This document shows, one piece after another, positions 33,554-45,946 of a DNA stretch of 64,000 bases (the stretch's first letter is position 1; each line of letters opens with the position of its first letter). Position numbers and translations under genes: made by a program. This DNA comes from Halichondria panicea. Its lineage: Eukaryota; Porifera; Demospongiae; Suberitida; Halichondriidae. The DNA is taken from contig NC_087380.1 of assembly GCF_963675165.1 (NCBI RefSeq), positions 3,587,803 to 3,651,802 of the forward strand. Reading direction: 5' to 3'. The notes below the pieces were generated by a model. It saw only the letters and a program-made list of their open reading frames with translations. It was not told the origin of the DNA and ran no database searches.

Positions 33554-36500
33554 CTAGACATCTTTATTAGTGAGAGTTGTTGTCTTGTCCACAATCACGT
33601 CCATTTTTTCGTCATCCTTAGAGTCCACTAGATTACTGAGGTCCTCTGTAGCATTACTATCATGCTTAAGATCGACCTTAGTGTCCAGTGAATCAGCAAC
33701 AGCCTCCTTCACATAAAAATACAATCAGTTGTAATATTAGACAGGTTGTAATTGTCCCACCATTACGTCATCAGCCTCATTTGCTAGTTCCATCTTGGTT
33801 TCAGTGATAGGAAGCTGAGAGCACTGTGACTGCTCCGAATGCTCAGATAGGGGCAGCGTTATTCTGCTTGGGAGAGTGGATTTTAGGGTGCTTGTGTCTG
33901 CAAAAATTTGGTGTTCAATTAGCTACTGTGCATGAGGTGCTTAATTATTCTACATCAAAAATCTACCTTTTGAGCTTTCACTTGTAAGGTTAGACATTCC
34001 AGTCTGCAGTAAAGAAGAGCATGTTAAAATTTATCCAAGGCGATTTAACACTTACATTATCATATCTTGAAATTGTAGAAGGACGGAACAACTTCATGCA
34101 CCAGTAGTTGATCTTTTGCTTCACCTTTGTACAAAATGGTGCAGCAATTATAAATATACTATTCACCGTACCTGATCATTCCTTATAACATGGAAGAACA
34201 AAACAGCCACTCCCTATATAAAATTATTAAGTATCAAGTCAATGATAACACTAGAGTTGTCACTTCACCTGGAGTGAATTGAGGATGGTGAATATCCAGA
34301 CGAAAGCTGAAGTGTTTCTGACGAGTGTGAGCAGTCCAAATGCCCATGTGAGGCCCAGCAGGGGCTGGAGAACAACTACGCCCTGCAGTAGAGACCTGCA
34401 ATATATTTATGAGCTAGCACATGCAGTAATATAGCATTATTGCTTAACTTGACAAGTTCAAAATTACTCTCCTCCTTTTCCATTCGCTTAGCAGCACTTT
34501 TTTTGTTCTTCCAAAGCGACTTCAAAACGAATACCAAAAAAACGATGTTGATCTGAGAGTGTTGATAGTGTATAGATCACAAGTATAATAGATTGTGGTG
34601 TACACTCACCACAATAACTGCCAGCATTGGAGCAACAAAACCAAAGATTGTCCCATCCCGAGTTGTCAACCAGCAGCTGCATCCACAACAGAGTCATGAG
34701 AAAATACAGACTACCAATCACTCACAATTCTGATTGTTCAGTTTCTGCTATACCATAGTAGCGCCACCTAACGGCCACAGTGACTAACACAAAGGGCAGG
34801 GGAAGTACTAAAGGGAATATGTAGTATATATACACATGCAGTCATAGCAACAATTGGCGTTACTTACAGTATCCAAGCATAAGAAAAAACCACCACTTCC
34901 TTGTTACTGCACTGAACACGGCCACCAACAATAGATAGAGCATGACTCCCTCACACAACATCCAACAGAACACTGCCAGGAATAGGTAATGAAGGAGGGC
35001 AGTCACAAAGGCACAGCCAACCTAAGAGAAGAAAAGACTTTCTGATAACGAACTTTATTGGCTTGGCCATTGCCTGTTACCCTATTTCCAACTGCAGTGT
35101 CAATTCCAACAATAAACACTAAGAAAGCCAATAACAAAGAAATGGAGAAGTTGAGATGAACAAAGTAGTGGACTTTATTGAAGAGTTGTTTTCTGCATGT
35201 GTGTAAAAGATATGGCGTGTAATTTGAGTCAGTATTGTGCCGGGGCAAAAAGGTTTTACTGGGACATTTGCCGGGAAAATTGCCGTGGCAAAACGGTTTG
35301 GCTCGCTAAATACCGGGACGATTGCCGCGGCAAAAATCAAAATTTTGTGGATGGGTAAATTCCGCTCCAGAATGTTTGCCACCGCAAAAACATTTACCAG
35401 GCCAGTTGCCGCAGACTTTCTGTCTGCTAAAGAGTTGTACTTCACCATTGTTTTCCTGTCTCTCCTCCTTCCCTCATTAATCCCGATTATATATTGATTG
35501 GGTGTACAGTTTTTGTTGTTCACTTTTATAAAACAAAGAAACGATTATAACTATAAATCAATACACTTGATAAACACAACTTCTTTGTTGGGTCACAGAG
35601 ATAAATGTTTTGCTTCAGATATGATACTCTTGCCAGTAAACGGAGTCCATGGTGGTTTGAGCTGTGCCAGTAAATGCAATCCATGGTGGTTTGAGCTGTA
35701 CAAGACTACATTATCTACTTGTTAACTCTCTGAAAGCTGAAAGGCAGCCAATAACGAAATCACAACATCCATAGCACAATAATGTACACCACGAGGCAGA
35801 TCAGGTGCACATCACGTGATGATTAGATCTGGCCTGGTAAATATTTTTGCCGTGGCAAAAGGCCCGGTAAATATTTTTGCCACAGTAAATGGCTCAGTAA
35901 ACATTCTGGAGCGGTATTTACCTACCCATCCAAAAAATGTTGCTTTTTGCCGGGGCAATCGTCCCGGTATTTAGCAAACCAAACTTTTTTGCCGCGGCAA
36001 ATGTCCCAGTAAAACCTTTTTGCCCCGGCAAAATAACCGGCACAATACTGACTCAAATTACACGCCATAAAAAGATATCTTTTTATCTAATATAAATCTT
36101 AGTCACACCACATTTTTAGTAGAACACTATATATACACTCTATAGTGTGTAAGCTGACAACCACAGTATATTATTTTGTAAGGCCCACATGTATGGTATA
36201 TGACAGTACGAGCTCACACACACCCTTGAGCAAGGAAAAAGATGACAGCTACTATGAGACAGACCACAGAGATAGAGCAGCCGGCATAGGAAACAACATC
36301 AAGAATTTTGCGTTCAACAAGAGAACTATTCTGTTAGCAAAAAAATGCATAATTGAATATGGAGTGCATTGATACCTTTGGTCCTCCCAGATCCACTAAG
36401 ACAGCAAAGCTAGTGAGATGAGTACTAGAACACTGAACAGTAGTTGTGGATCCCTCAGTAGCATTGTCGATAGTTGATACTCCATCACTGATCCAGCCAC

Positions 36501-39500
36501 CATTGCCAACTCTGCATGCTTCACAATAAATAGTCAGACTGTGTTAATTTTGCAACATACGGCTCAGAGAAGTTCCAGAACACGCAGCGATAATTTTCTG
36601 GATTTTCAACCTATAATTTAAAGTGGAGTCAATATAATCTTATTATGGCACATAAAATTTGACTCAGTTGCTCACTTCATTGAAAGTGAAGTTGAGAGAC
36701 AAAGGGGATTGTTGGAGTGTCTGGGAGGGTGGACCATTCCCCTGCTCCCCTACCTGAGATGAGATGACAACTGATGCCCCCTGGATGGTATTACTGAGAC
36801 CACCAGTGGGGGTAGGCAGAAACGAGCCAAGGTTTTGGAAGAGAATGAAAACAATTGGGATAGCTATAAAGCCAAACTCATAAGTGCATATTTAATGATA
36901 ACTTCCAAATTTACTGTACCAGTGTTTTTTTGTTCGTCCAGTCTTTCTGCCAACAATGCTGAGGATATCCGAATAGCGGCAGGTACCAGAGTGGATGAGT
37001 TTGTGTAATTGACCAAATCTTCTATTTGAGGAAAAGTGATGTCTTCCGTGATGTCTTTGGAGATGTTGCTCAAACTTGAAGAAATGGCTGTGTCCATTAA
37101 TGAGCAGTGAACATCATAACTATACCCTCTTACCAATGTTAGGCCTGGACACTCTAACTGGCTCAATGGTTCCATTAGCATTCTGTGACCTAGCCAACAG
37201 AACACCCAGTCTCTCAGCATTGTCCAGCAACACTTGACTTCCTGCATCAGTCTATATTACATAGAAAGAGAAAGTCTTTAGCATAACACTCTAATTTGAT
37301 ACTATAGACTTACAGACTGTAAGTCATTCCATCCGTGGGAGTTGTTTATCTCCAACACATTGTTCAGAACATCCACTATAAGCTGGGGAAAACATTCTAC
37401 TGGTTAAATTTGCTTCCTGTGTGATGGTATAGATCTACCTTCATGTAAAACAGCGATCTTTGCTACGTATATAGGATATACCACACCTACGAGGAGGATA
37501 TGCACTCTGACATATCCTCCACTACTGTGGATACTCCGAGGGATATATAACCACGGTAGCAAGATACGGGGTCTGGATAAGTGTAGTATTATATCTGACT
37601 TATATATACCATGTGACCGCAGCACTATATAAAAGGATCTCCCTCTAGCAACAATCCAATACACGATGCATATTGCGGCAAAAGAGCGGGACTATACCGG
37701 ATTTTGCAGCCATCAACCATCTTATAAGCAACAAATCGACTCGTACAGATGCTCAGGAGCTTCCTAAGTCTGAGCATTCCGTGGCGGATCTAGGATTCTT
37801 GAAAGGGGGGTTCCAGTGGCTCGTCACTTGTTTGAAACAGTGAGCATGCGCTTGACCTAAAAAAAGGTTTTCACTTTCTTCAAACAGTCAGCATGCGCTA
37901 GAGAGTTTTTAGCCTTTTAGTTTGTAAAACTGCTCAAACAAAGCTTTGCAGAACTTACAAGAAATAAAGATAAGTGATAAGTGCTAGTAATAAAGGAAAA
38001 CCGTCTTGCTAACTAGTTGCTTAAGTGCCTCCCACCCACTTATGTCTCAGAGGGGGGGTTCAATTGGACCCGAAGAACCCCCTCTGAATCCGCCACTGGC
38101 ATTGTGCATTCAACGTCTTTTGCTGCAGATGCAAGCTCTTCTTGGCAAAAATGTACATGGGTCGAGGCTTAGCACGCAATCTATATTGTTGTAGAGCAGA
38201 TTCTGCTGTTGCTTTAGAGTCTTAGTACCGTTAAGCAAGGCTCCTTTCTGTTCTTGGACAAATGAAAAATATTGTGCCCTGGGGCTGTTGACCAATGAAA
38301 TTAATTAGTGGTGACGTAAGTGTGGTATAAATGATTATACTGTTATAATTATATAGCAATGCAGTATATACTCCAGATATACACTACCTTTTCTCGCCTA
38401 CCTCATTAGCGTCCGTGGTGGTGGACTCCTCTTGTAGTGCACTGATCACCAGACTTAGCACTTGATTGGTGGCATTTAGGGAGGAGGGAAGCAATGAGAT
38501 CGCGTTTGGCTGAGTTATGGCGGCCAGTTGCATGGTGAGATTAGCTGCTTGCTCTACTAGCTCCTCGCTTGAAGTACTGGTTACCTATACACAACAATCA
38601 AGATCATTGTATGTAACTATTTGGGCACAAATCAAAATAATTATCTGTTTGTATTGTTTAGATACCTGCTCAAGAATACTAACAAACTCCATGTTTTTAC
38701 ATTGTAGTACATCAGGGTCAGCCCATACACCTTCACTGTTACAGTAGCGAGTGGCTTGTCCTATATAAACATTACAATACTCGGTAAATAATATAATAGC
38801 AAAAGTTACAGCTGTCTTTTTGGCTTACCGCTAACGTCTGTGCCTAGCTGATGAGGACATATTCCTTGTACAGTCACATTTCTTCCAGTTTCAGGCCATT
38901 CGACATCCCAGATGGAGTCACGACCAGGTGGACAAGTAGTAGTACGTACTGCATTGAACATCGAAAGTAACAATATCAAATAACAATGCCATTCACTTTA
39001 CCTTGATCATTTGGCAGTGTTGTTCCAATGATAGCAGCACCATCACTGATAAGGAAAGGAACAGAGTAGTAAGCAATAACTTCAATTGTGTAGCGAGTGG
39101 AAGGTTCAAGGATGGAGGGTATAGCGAATCTTTGCTGTGGTGTACTGGGACTGAATGGTAGAAGATCACTAGACGATGGGTCTCCAGTCCTCCCCCAACT
39201 GATGTTGAAATCCATGACGATGACGTCAGGTTGTGTTGCAAGTGCTGGGAGTGTCCATGACAATACCAGATGAGTGTCAATAGATAAGGAAACTATCAGG
39301 TTAACTGGTCTTCCATCAGCTGCATATAATACGATAAACGATAAAATACGGTTCTGTAGTACTGTTGTGTAGTCTAACAAGGCGTTATAGATGCAGCGAG
39401 CATAATTATTGCTCAATTCAGTACAAGCATAATCATGAAGATATCTCTTACCTTTAGTTGCTGAATTGAAAATGTGAGCATCAGCGTCATCAACAGGAGT

Positions 39501-42500
39501 AGTGCCGCCTGTGAACTCATTCACAGCATACACCCTCAAAATATACTGACTGTTTGGAATCAGTTGTCTGATAGTGAAGCTAAGCATGTTGTTGCCCCTA
39601 GACACTGTGCTTACAGTGGAAATTGTGGAATTAGCACAGTCATTCCTGCAAAGGATGTAGCGATACTCAGCTATAGGGATATTATTTTCTGCTGGAATGA
39701 TGAATGTGATTTCCACTGCACGCAAGGAAATGAGGCTGCTAGTGATAGCAGTATGGTTAATTGATTCAGGGACATCTGTATGTGTGTGTATGGAGTCATA
39801 GAATCGATTATCCGGCTAATTTCTGAACAGGGTCAAAGTTCTACTATAATCAGGCATGTCCCTTATGTGCGCACCATTACCATGGCTATGGGCGTGGTTA
39901 TCATTTGTGCATGCGATCATGTGCCCCGCTATTTTATCAGTTGAGTGGGTGGACATGTACAAACTATAGGCATGGTTTATCCACTCGATTATCTGGTATA
40001 TTCCAAACAGACACAATTGTTATAGTTACAATTATGTAACAATTTAGAGAACTCTATATACATAACGAATGTGCAACAGAGAGCCAACGATGTCGACCTA
40101 ACCAATGACCAATGAAGATGCTGACAGAATACATTTTTAGTCAATTGTAATTACTGAAGTTATGCCAAGAATTAACACGAGTGTGTCGCAAAGATAAGAC
40201 TATAGGAGTGAAGATGGGGATGGTGATAATATATCGTGGTTACTAAAGAGTTTATTTGTTTGAGGTATGTGTTAAGCCCTTTCGTGGCATTGCACTTACA
40301 GTAACTGAATACTCGCACTTCTCTCTGCTCAGTTGATAGCCCACAAGGACCTGGATCATTGCTCAGTCGACAGCTGTAAGTTCCTTCGTCACCTATGTCC
40401 ACACTCGACACAATCAGTGATCCAGTGGCCATACTCCCATCAGGAGCTGTGATTTCTAACGGAACCATATTGTCATCAGTAGTGCAGTTTAGTTCAAGTG
40501 TCTCCCCAACAAATGCACAGACAGCTATATTCTCAAGTCCCACCTGGTTGTTCAACCTGAGAATCATCACAGCAATAATTATATTAGAATGATTTGCTCC
40601 TGGTAATGTCGAAGGCTATATAATTATGTTAGCAGAATACCTAGAGCAGCCATCGTATATCAGGGGTGCAGAGAAAAATTCATCAGCAGTTCGAGCAGTG
40701 AAAGTGACAGCATCTCTGTCTGTATAGTGGAGTTTACCAATCAAACAATGGAGTGAATAATTATGTAGCTATAGCAGCAAATTCATGGAAGTCTGACACA
40801 TGAAAATCTCCAATGATTTTCACTTACAGGCAATCACGGAGGCAACGGTTTCTGAAGAATGGTCCAAGTATGTAGTGTTACAAGTGTAGCTGTCGTTAGC
40901 GCCAGAAATGAGCAGAGGTGACGTGGACACGACTATACCAGCACCATTCCGCCACTCGTAAACTGATACCTCAAAGGTACTCCGTCTGGTGCAGTTCAAC
41001 GTTACGACATGTCCTTCTGGAATGCAAACAGTACACCCAACAGGGACAACATCACCAATCCGTGATAACTCAGTGGGAGAGCACACCCGAACGGCACCTA
41101 TATTACAAGACAACATACAATCATACATCTGTAACTCTGGCAGACAGGGTTAGGTATGCAAACGCCCAATAGGAATGTACGACATACAAATTCTGACGTT
41201 TGAAGTTGCCATGTCTGATCCAAATGTGTTGTTTGCCCAACAAGTCCAAGCTCCGACCACAGCCCGGTAAGCTGCCCTCCTTGCTGCCTCAAGAGAGTCA
41301 AATAAAGGAGCAAATGTTGCATTAAACAGTTGAAAGTCCAATTGAATTGCACCCTGCCGACGACCCACAGTTGGAGTTGTAAGTATCGGTACCGGAAAGA
41401 AATATTGTGACATCAACACCATACGTTGCACAGACGTAGAAAAAAAGTCTATGTTATCCATAATGTTTGGAGAAGCGGTATTTAATTCTGAGTAGAGTAA
41501 GTCCCCATCGAGTGACCATGAACGGAATGGAACAGGAAAGGCTCGTGATACATTCAGGACATTGTCTGATTCAGCATTGACTATTTGGCAGAGAACAGTA
41601 ACAGTTCCTCGGAAGTTTGGGTCAATGCAAAAATCAGATCCTATCTTGTACTCGATATCAGCTGTGAGTTCCGTTGTACCAGCTATACTAAAAGGATCTG
41701 CAAAACAAATTTTGTGTATAAGAATTCTCACATGAGACAGACTAATAACAGACTGCCGTTAGCGCGAAATTTTTGAGGAGTTCAGTGCTCTAGATAGCGT
41801 CCGGTCACCGAACAATTTCCGGTCAATAATTGCAATTGTGTAAGCTTGTCTGGGCATTCGCGGTCAGTTTTCCTAGCGTGAAAATTTATTAATATTAAAT
41901 TGGTAAAATGGAGAGAAACCGAGCTACAGCTAGTGATATAAGTACTGATGATGCATCTAGTAGTAGTAGTAGTAGCTCTACATATTATTTTGTGTTCCTA
42001 AGAGAAGAGCAGTGTCTACAAAAACAGTAGATAAGTGGATTATCGAACATGAAAAGGCTCTGAACACTTTAACCTGGCTCAGTGGAATATGAACAATCCG
42101 ATTGTTTGGATAGCCTTCTTCGCATCAGAATCGAAGGACCCCCCCCTAGAGCAGTGGACTAGTGAGAATGCAGTAAAGCTTTGGTGGGGAGACAAGACTC
42201 GCCGAGTAAACCGCAGTGAGCCCAGTACCAGTTCTGGTGTTTCCAGTAGCCAAGTAGCATCTCAAAGTAAGCCACCCACATGGACACTCGACGACTGGGA
42301 CACTTGGCTAGACTCAGACTGATCTTTATTATTATGTGTTTAGCTTAGTTTGTTATTTCTAGCAGACTGATGATTACATTTTTTTAAGCTTGGTTCTATT
42401 AAAAAAAATTTGTCCTGTCATTTCCTGCAATGCCCTTTCAATTAAGTACTTGTCAGGACATTTTGTCCTACTAATTAAAAATTATCTAGAGCACTGGGAG

Positions 42501-43376
42501 TTAGCAATCTTCCACGAAAATTAGCCACGAAATTGCTTAGCTAAATAAACGGAAGACACAACGTCATGATTCTAGAGGAAGTTTAAAATTTCGCGCTATA
42601 CAGTATTTCATGACCATGCACCTAGTTAATATGCATGTGATGCTTAAACCAAAACTTACTGTTGTCAGTAGCAACGTTAAGAATAGGAGGACCTCCAATA
42701 ACTTGCAGGGAGGTATTAGCCAAATGACACTCTTTAAATTCTGTACCACGGGAAACGCAAACTTCACAAATGTACAAGCCGTTGGAAGTTAATGAAGCGC
42801 CTACACCGAACGTTGTCGTTATATTGAGCCATTCATTAAATTCTCCACCGATTTGCTGACTCTGTTCAGAAAGTATCTGATTAAGAGTGGCTCCTGGATG
42901 AGACTCTCCTATAGGAAAGGAAAGTATAGTGTGTATAAATATATACATACAGCTAAAGCCTAAAGCTCATGCGTGTGTAGTGTGTTCCAGTCCATATACT
43001 ATACATGCAACGATCAAATGTCATCGGAGTGATCATCTGCATACCTACTGTAGTTAGTATACTCACCAGTGAATATATCTTTACTCTGGAACAACCATCG
43101 GATCGATCCTCCAGGAAACCTCTGCAGCCAAGGCAGGCACCAGAAATTGGCATTGACATTCTCTTGTACAACAGCAAGAACTATAGGATCATCAATTACA
43201 ATTATTACTGACTCCAAAGTCAAAGCAGCAAATTCGAGAAGTTCGGGATTTTGACCTAGCTTCAATAGTTGGATCTCGGGGCCTGACAGTGTAATATTTC
43301 TTTCGCTAGCGCCTACGATGCCTGTCACTGCGACGATGCCAAGTACTAGGGTTAGTTGAAGAACCTTGGAGACCAT
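33554..43376 (-). CDS. Adhesion GPCR gene C, complete inverted paralogue of gene A
   Basis: 29 exons, 5' to 3' (higher coordinate first): 43376-43067, 42908-42660, 41697-41188, 41097-40828, 40719-40641, 40556-40300, 39775-39452, 39319-39002, 38948-38829, 38760-38666, 38584-38402, 37382-37314, 37251-37134, 37087-36920, 36863-36676, 36610-36561, 36511-36376, 36330-36224, 35192-35081, 35021-34868, 34807-34726, 34676-34610, 34552-34449, 34395-34269, 34213-34172, 34124-34056, 34003-33967, 33897-33761, 33706-33554. Sum 4635 nt, 1544 aa. Signal peptide MVSKVLQLTLVLGIVAV (the in-frame ATG at 43397 is less apt). Four Ig-like domains (exons 1-2, 3, 4, 6), two FN3 (7, 8), HRM (9-10), GAIN (11-16), GPS with HL-T site (17), 7TM (18-25), tail. 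It supplies the 5' exons missing from gene A. Confidence 0.95.
35212..36068. mobile_element. Foldback element in gene C, counterpart of 5199-6025
   Basis: Same ATGGCGTGTAATTT ends and TTGCC/GGCAA-rich arms, in the matching intron. Small indels distinguish the two copies. Confidence 0.82.
37779..38098. mobile_element. MITE-like element in gene C, counterpart of 3134-3455
   Basis: Ends GTGGCGGATCTAG and GAATCCGCCACTG; the first base pair of the left terminus has changed. Same intron as in gene A. Confidence 0.65.
41760..42598. mobile_element. TIR element with ORF remnants in intron 2 of gene C
   Basis: Ends TAGCGCGAAATTT and AAATTTCGCGCTA are exact inverted repeats; TA at each end fits a TA target. 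The interior (+ strand) has broken ORFs: a Ser-rich start at 41907, the piece STKTVDKWIIEHEKALNTL at about 42014, and a 77-aa frame at 42089-42322 ending in TLDDWDTWLDSD. These look like a degraded transposon protein but I cannot name the family. Confidence 0.65.
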
Positions 43377-44587
43377 GGCTGAATGCAGATAGGGCAATGA
43401 ATAAATCTAGCTGAAAATGCAAGCTTATATCACTGAATTTGAAACAGAGCTATCACAAGGACATAGATGTGATAACTTGAACAGAAGTAGTGTTCAAGCT
43501 GGCGCTGTGCTAATGCCTCTCGCCATGTTTTTGCTTTCGCTCAAAAGTATTAGAGTGTTATATTAGTTTCTATAATGAATTTTATATTAAAGTTAGCTTA
43601 TCTATATAAAGTCACTGAGAAGAAAAGACTTATTTACATGCATCTATTGTTGTTATTTATTGTATTATGTGGCTTACCAGGACCTCAAGAAAGAAGAAAA
43701 TTGATTCTTCCAGGATCTGTAGTTCAGTGTATATATAATATCTAAGAAGAAAAGACCTGTGTACATGCATATTGTTATCTATATTGTTATATTTTCTGAG
43801 TATTGTACCTAACAAAAAGCTAGCGCTTTAGTGCAAAGCTAACTCATATGTTGAATAGAAAGTTTGTGCGGACAGATGATGCTATGAAAGATTCTGAAGA
43901 GACTGCAACAGCCTTCAATGTGAGTCAAACTAGCCATAACTCGAGAAAAAAGCTTTAGTTTGCTAATCCACAAATCAAATCCAAGAGAACGTGGCTAGAA
44001 GCCTATAGAAGCTGTTAGCTTTTGTCGCATTGCAACCGTTGAGCAGTTACAGCTGGAACAGACACACAGACACACAGTCAGCTTTACCGTATCCCTTGTG
44101 CGGCTACGCCTCGAGGCATAATAAGAACAATCTAGTAGGCAATAACCAAATAAGGACGCCAAAACAGGACGTAACATGACAGCACATCAGCACTTGTCTT
44201 ACTTCTTCACAATAATTGAGTGTTTCTTGGGAACCTGATACCACTAACAAGGCTAAATGTTTACACAGTTACTCTCCATATCCATTACATAATATTGTAC
44301 TTAACATAATATACTGAAATCATACCCCAAGCCCACAATGGTATCCTCAAAGCAAAATGTGCTGCAGCAGGTGCTTCTACTGACTCACTACTCAGCTATG
44401 TTTAGCAAAGATGAAGTTTAAGGAGCCCTTACAGACAGCGTTTGGTAAATTGTAGTGATGGACTTGCGTAAATAACTTCTTGAATGTCGAGTCTAAACTA
44501 TAGTCATAAAATCATCTCACTTTCATCAGCCTTAGACATTCTTACGATTAAATTTTGTGATCATGTCAGTGTCAGTGCTTGCCAAAT
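43377..44587. other. Intergenic region between divergent genes C and B'
   Basis: No gene seen. It contains sequence shared with 30830-31440 (for example GTGGCTTACCAGGACCTCAA at 43671) and a diverged ATGCCTCGGT-family MITE at 43811-44119. Promoters of both genes must lie between here and 45946. Confidence 0.55.
43811..44119. mobile_element. Diverged reverse-oriented ATGCCTCGGT-family MITE
   Basis: Reverse complement matches the 20335 element at several blocks: TAGCGCTTTAGTGCAAAGCT, CATAACTCGAGAA, AGCAGTTACAGCTG and the end CGCCTCGAGGCAT. The far terminus is not clear. Confidence 0.6.
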
Positions 44588-44745
44588 TATCAAGAATTGA
44601 AAGCCAAAATATTTATGTCAGTATCCGAGGAATTATCAACATTATCAAGAATTGAAAACCAAAATATTTATGTCAGTATCCGAGGAATTATCAACATTAT
44701 CAAGAATTGAAAGCCAAAATATTTATATTATGTCAGTGTCCGAGG
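44588..44745. repeat. Three copies of a 55-bp tandem repeat upstream of gene B'
   Basis: Units begin TATCAAGAATTGAAAGCC at 44588, 44643 and 44698, exact 55-bp spacing. The matching site before gene B has two units. Confidence 0.85.
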
Positions 44746-45616
44746 ACAAACATACATGCGTCACATTCATTGTTTACAATAGATGTACGCATGCATATAA
44801 TTATAGGTGGATTAATGTATATAGCCCACCAGGGGGTCTGTTTGTCTCTGCTCTGTATATGGCATCACTACCATAGCAACCATATATTGCACTGCATTAT
44901 ATGGCACTAATGCACTGCAGGGATTATAATGCTTTTGGACTTATGCCCCACTGTCCCACCCAATAACTCATTAATTTGGGTCCCTTTTATAGGCTACTAT
45001 ACCCACTACCTTTTTCCATTAGTTGTGGGAACGAAACCTAAGAATTTACTCTGGAATTCATGTATTCACTAAAATTCACTCAAAACACATGTCTTTTATT
45101 AGGGAAAAAACTTGACCAATCAGAAGAGTTTGACGATATTGGGCAACAACTTAGTTATTGCAAGTGCCCTCTGCGGCCCTCGGGCATTATGTCATCCAGT
45201 GCAATATACGGCATGTTGCACTCGTGCTAGACAATAACTAATACATAAAGCACTACAGCCACGTGGCCCGAGTACCATATTTTGTATGCTCCATGCAAGC
45301 TCTCTGCTGTAATACTAATCATCAGATCTAGCTTATAGAGTGCATGTCTAATTAGCTTATACACTGCTATACAATTTGCACAGCACTCCACCCGTTGTGA
45401 GACATTCTATAGAACCACTGCCTACGGGCTCTCTGCTGTAATACTAATCATCAGTGCATGTCTAATTAGCACATACACTATGACACTACACAATTTGCAC
45501 AGCACTCCAGGACCACGGACCACGATTGTGAGACATTCTATAGAACCACTGCAGACAGTTTAGCACTATACTTCAGGGCTTTATGTAAGTTAGACGTTGT
45601 TGAAAAGATAATTATA

Positions 45617-45807
45617 CAGTAGAACCTCCGTTAACAACCACCTCCGAATAAAGGCCAGCTGCTATATAACGGCCAGGCACCCAGGTCCTAAATGAACAGT
45701 TTGTGTACAAAACAACCTCTCAACAAAGGCCACCTCTGTATAAAGCTTAATTAAGGCCAAAACATTGTTCCCCAAAGGTGTCTGCATGTTATAGAGAGGT
45801 TCCACTG
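45617..45807. mobile_element. TA-flanked MITE, counterpart of 10351-10552
   Basis: CAGTAGAACCTC and GAGGTTCCACTG ends, one mismatch. Interior differs from the first copy by a local rearrangement around the AAAGGCCAAAACATTGT repeats. Confidence 0.78.
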
Positions 45808-45877
45808 TATCTATACAATAATGTGTGGCTTATAAAACGTTCAGATTTGTGAGGTTGATAGAAGTAGCGAGAGTTAG

Positions 45878-45887
45878 TATATAAATA
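45878..45887 (+). promoter_or_regulatory. Possible TATA box of gene B'
   Basis: TATATAAATA, 59 nt before the start codon, conserved with gene B. Confidence 0.35.
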
Positions 45888-45946
45888 GCAATCCAACTGC
45901 ATGTACACATACATGCATGGACATAATTATTATATCATACTACAGA

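Noticed and set aside
42089-42322. 77-aa frame as a host gene
   Set aside because: It lies wholly within a TIR element in an intron of gene C, with stop-containing upstream sequence; better explained as a transposon remnant.
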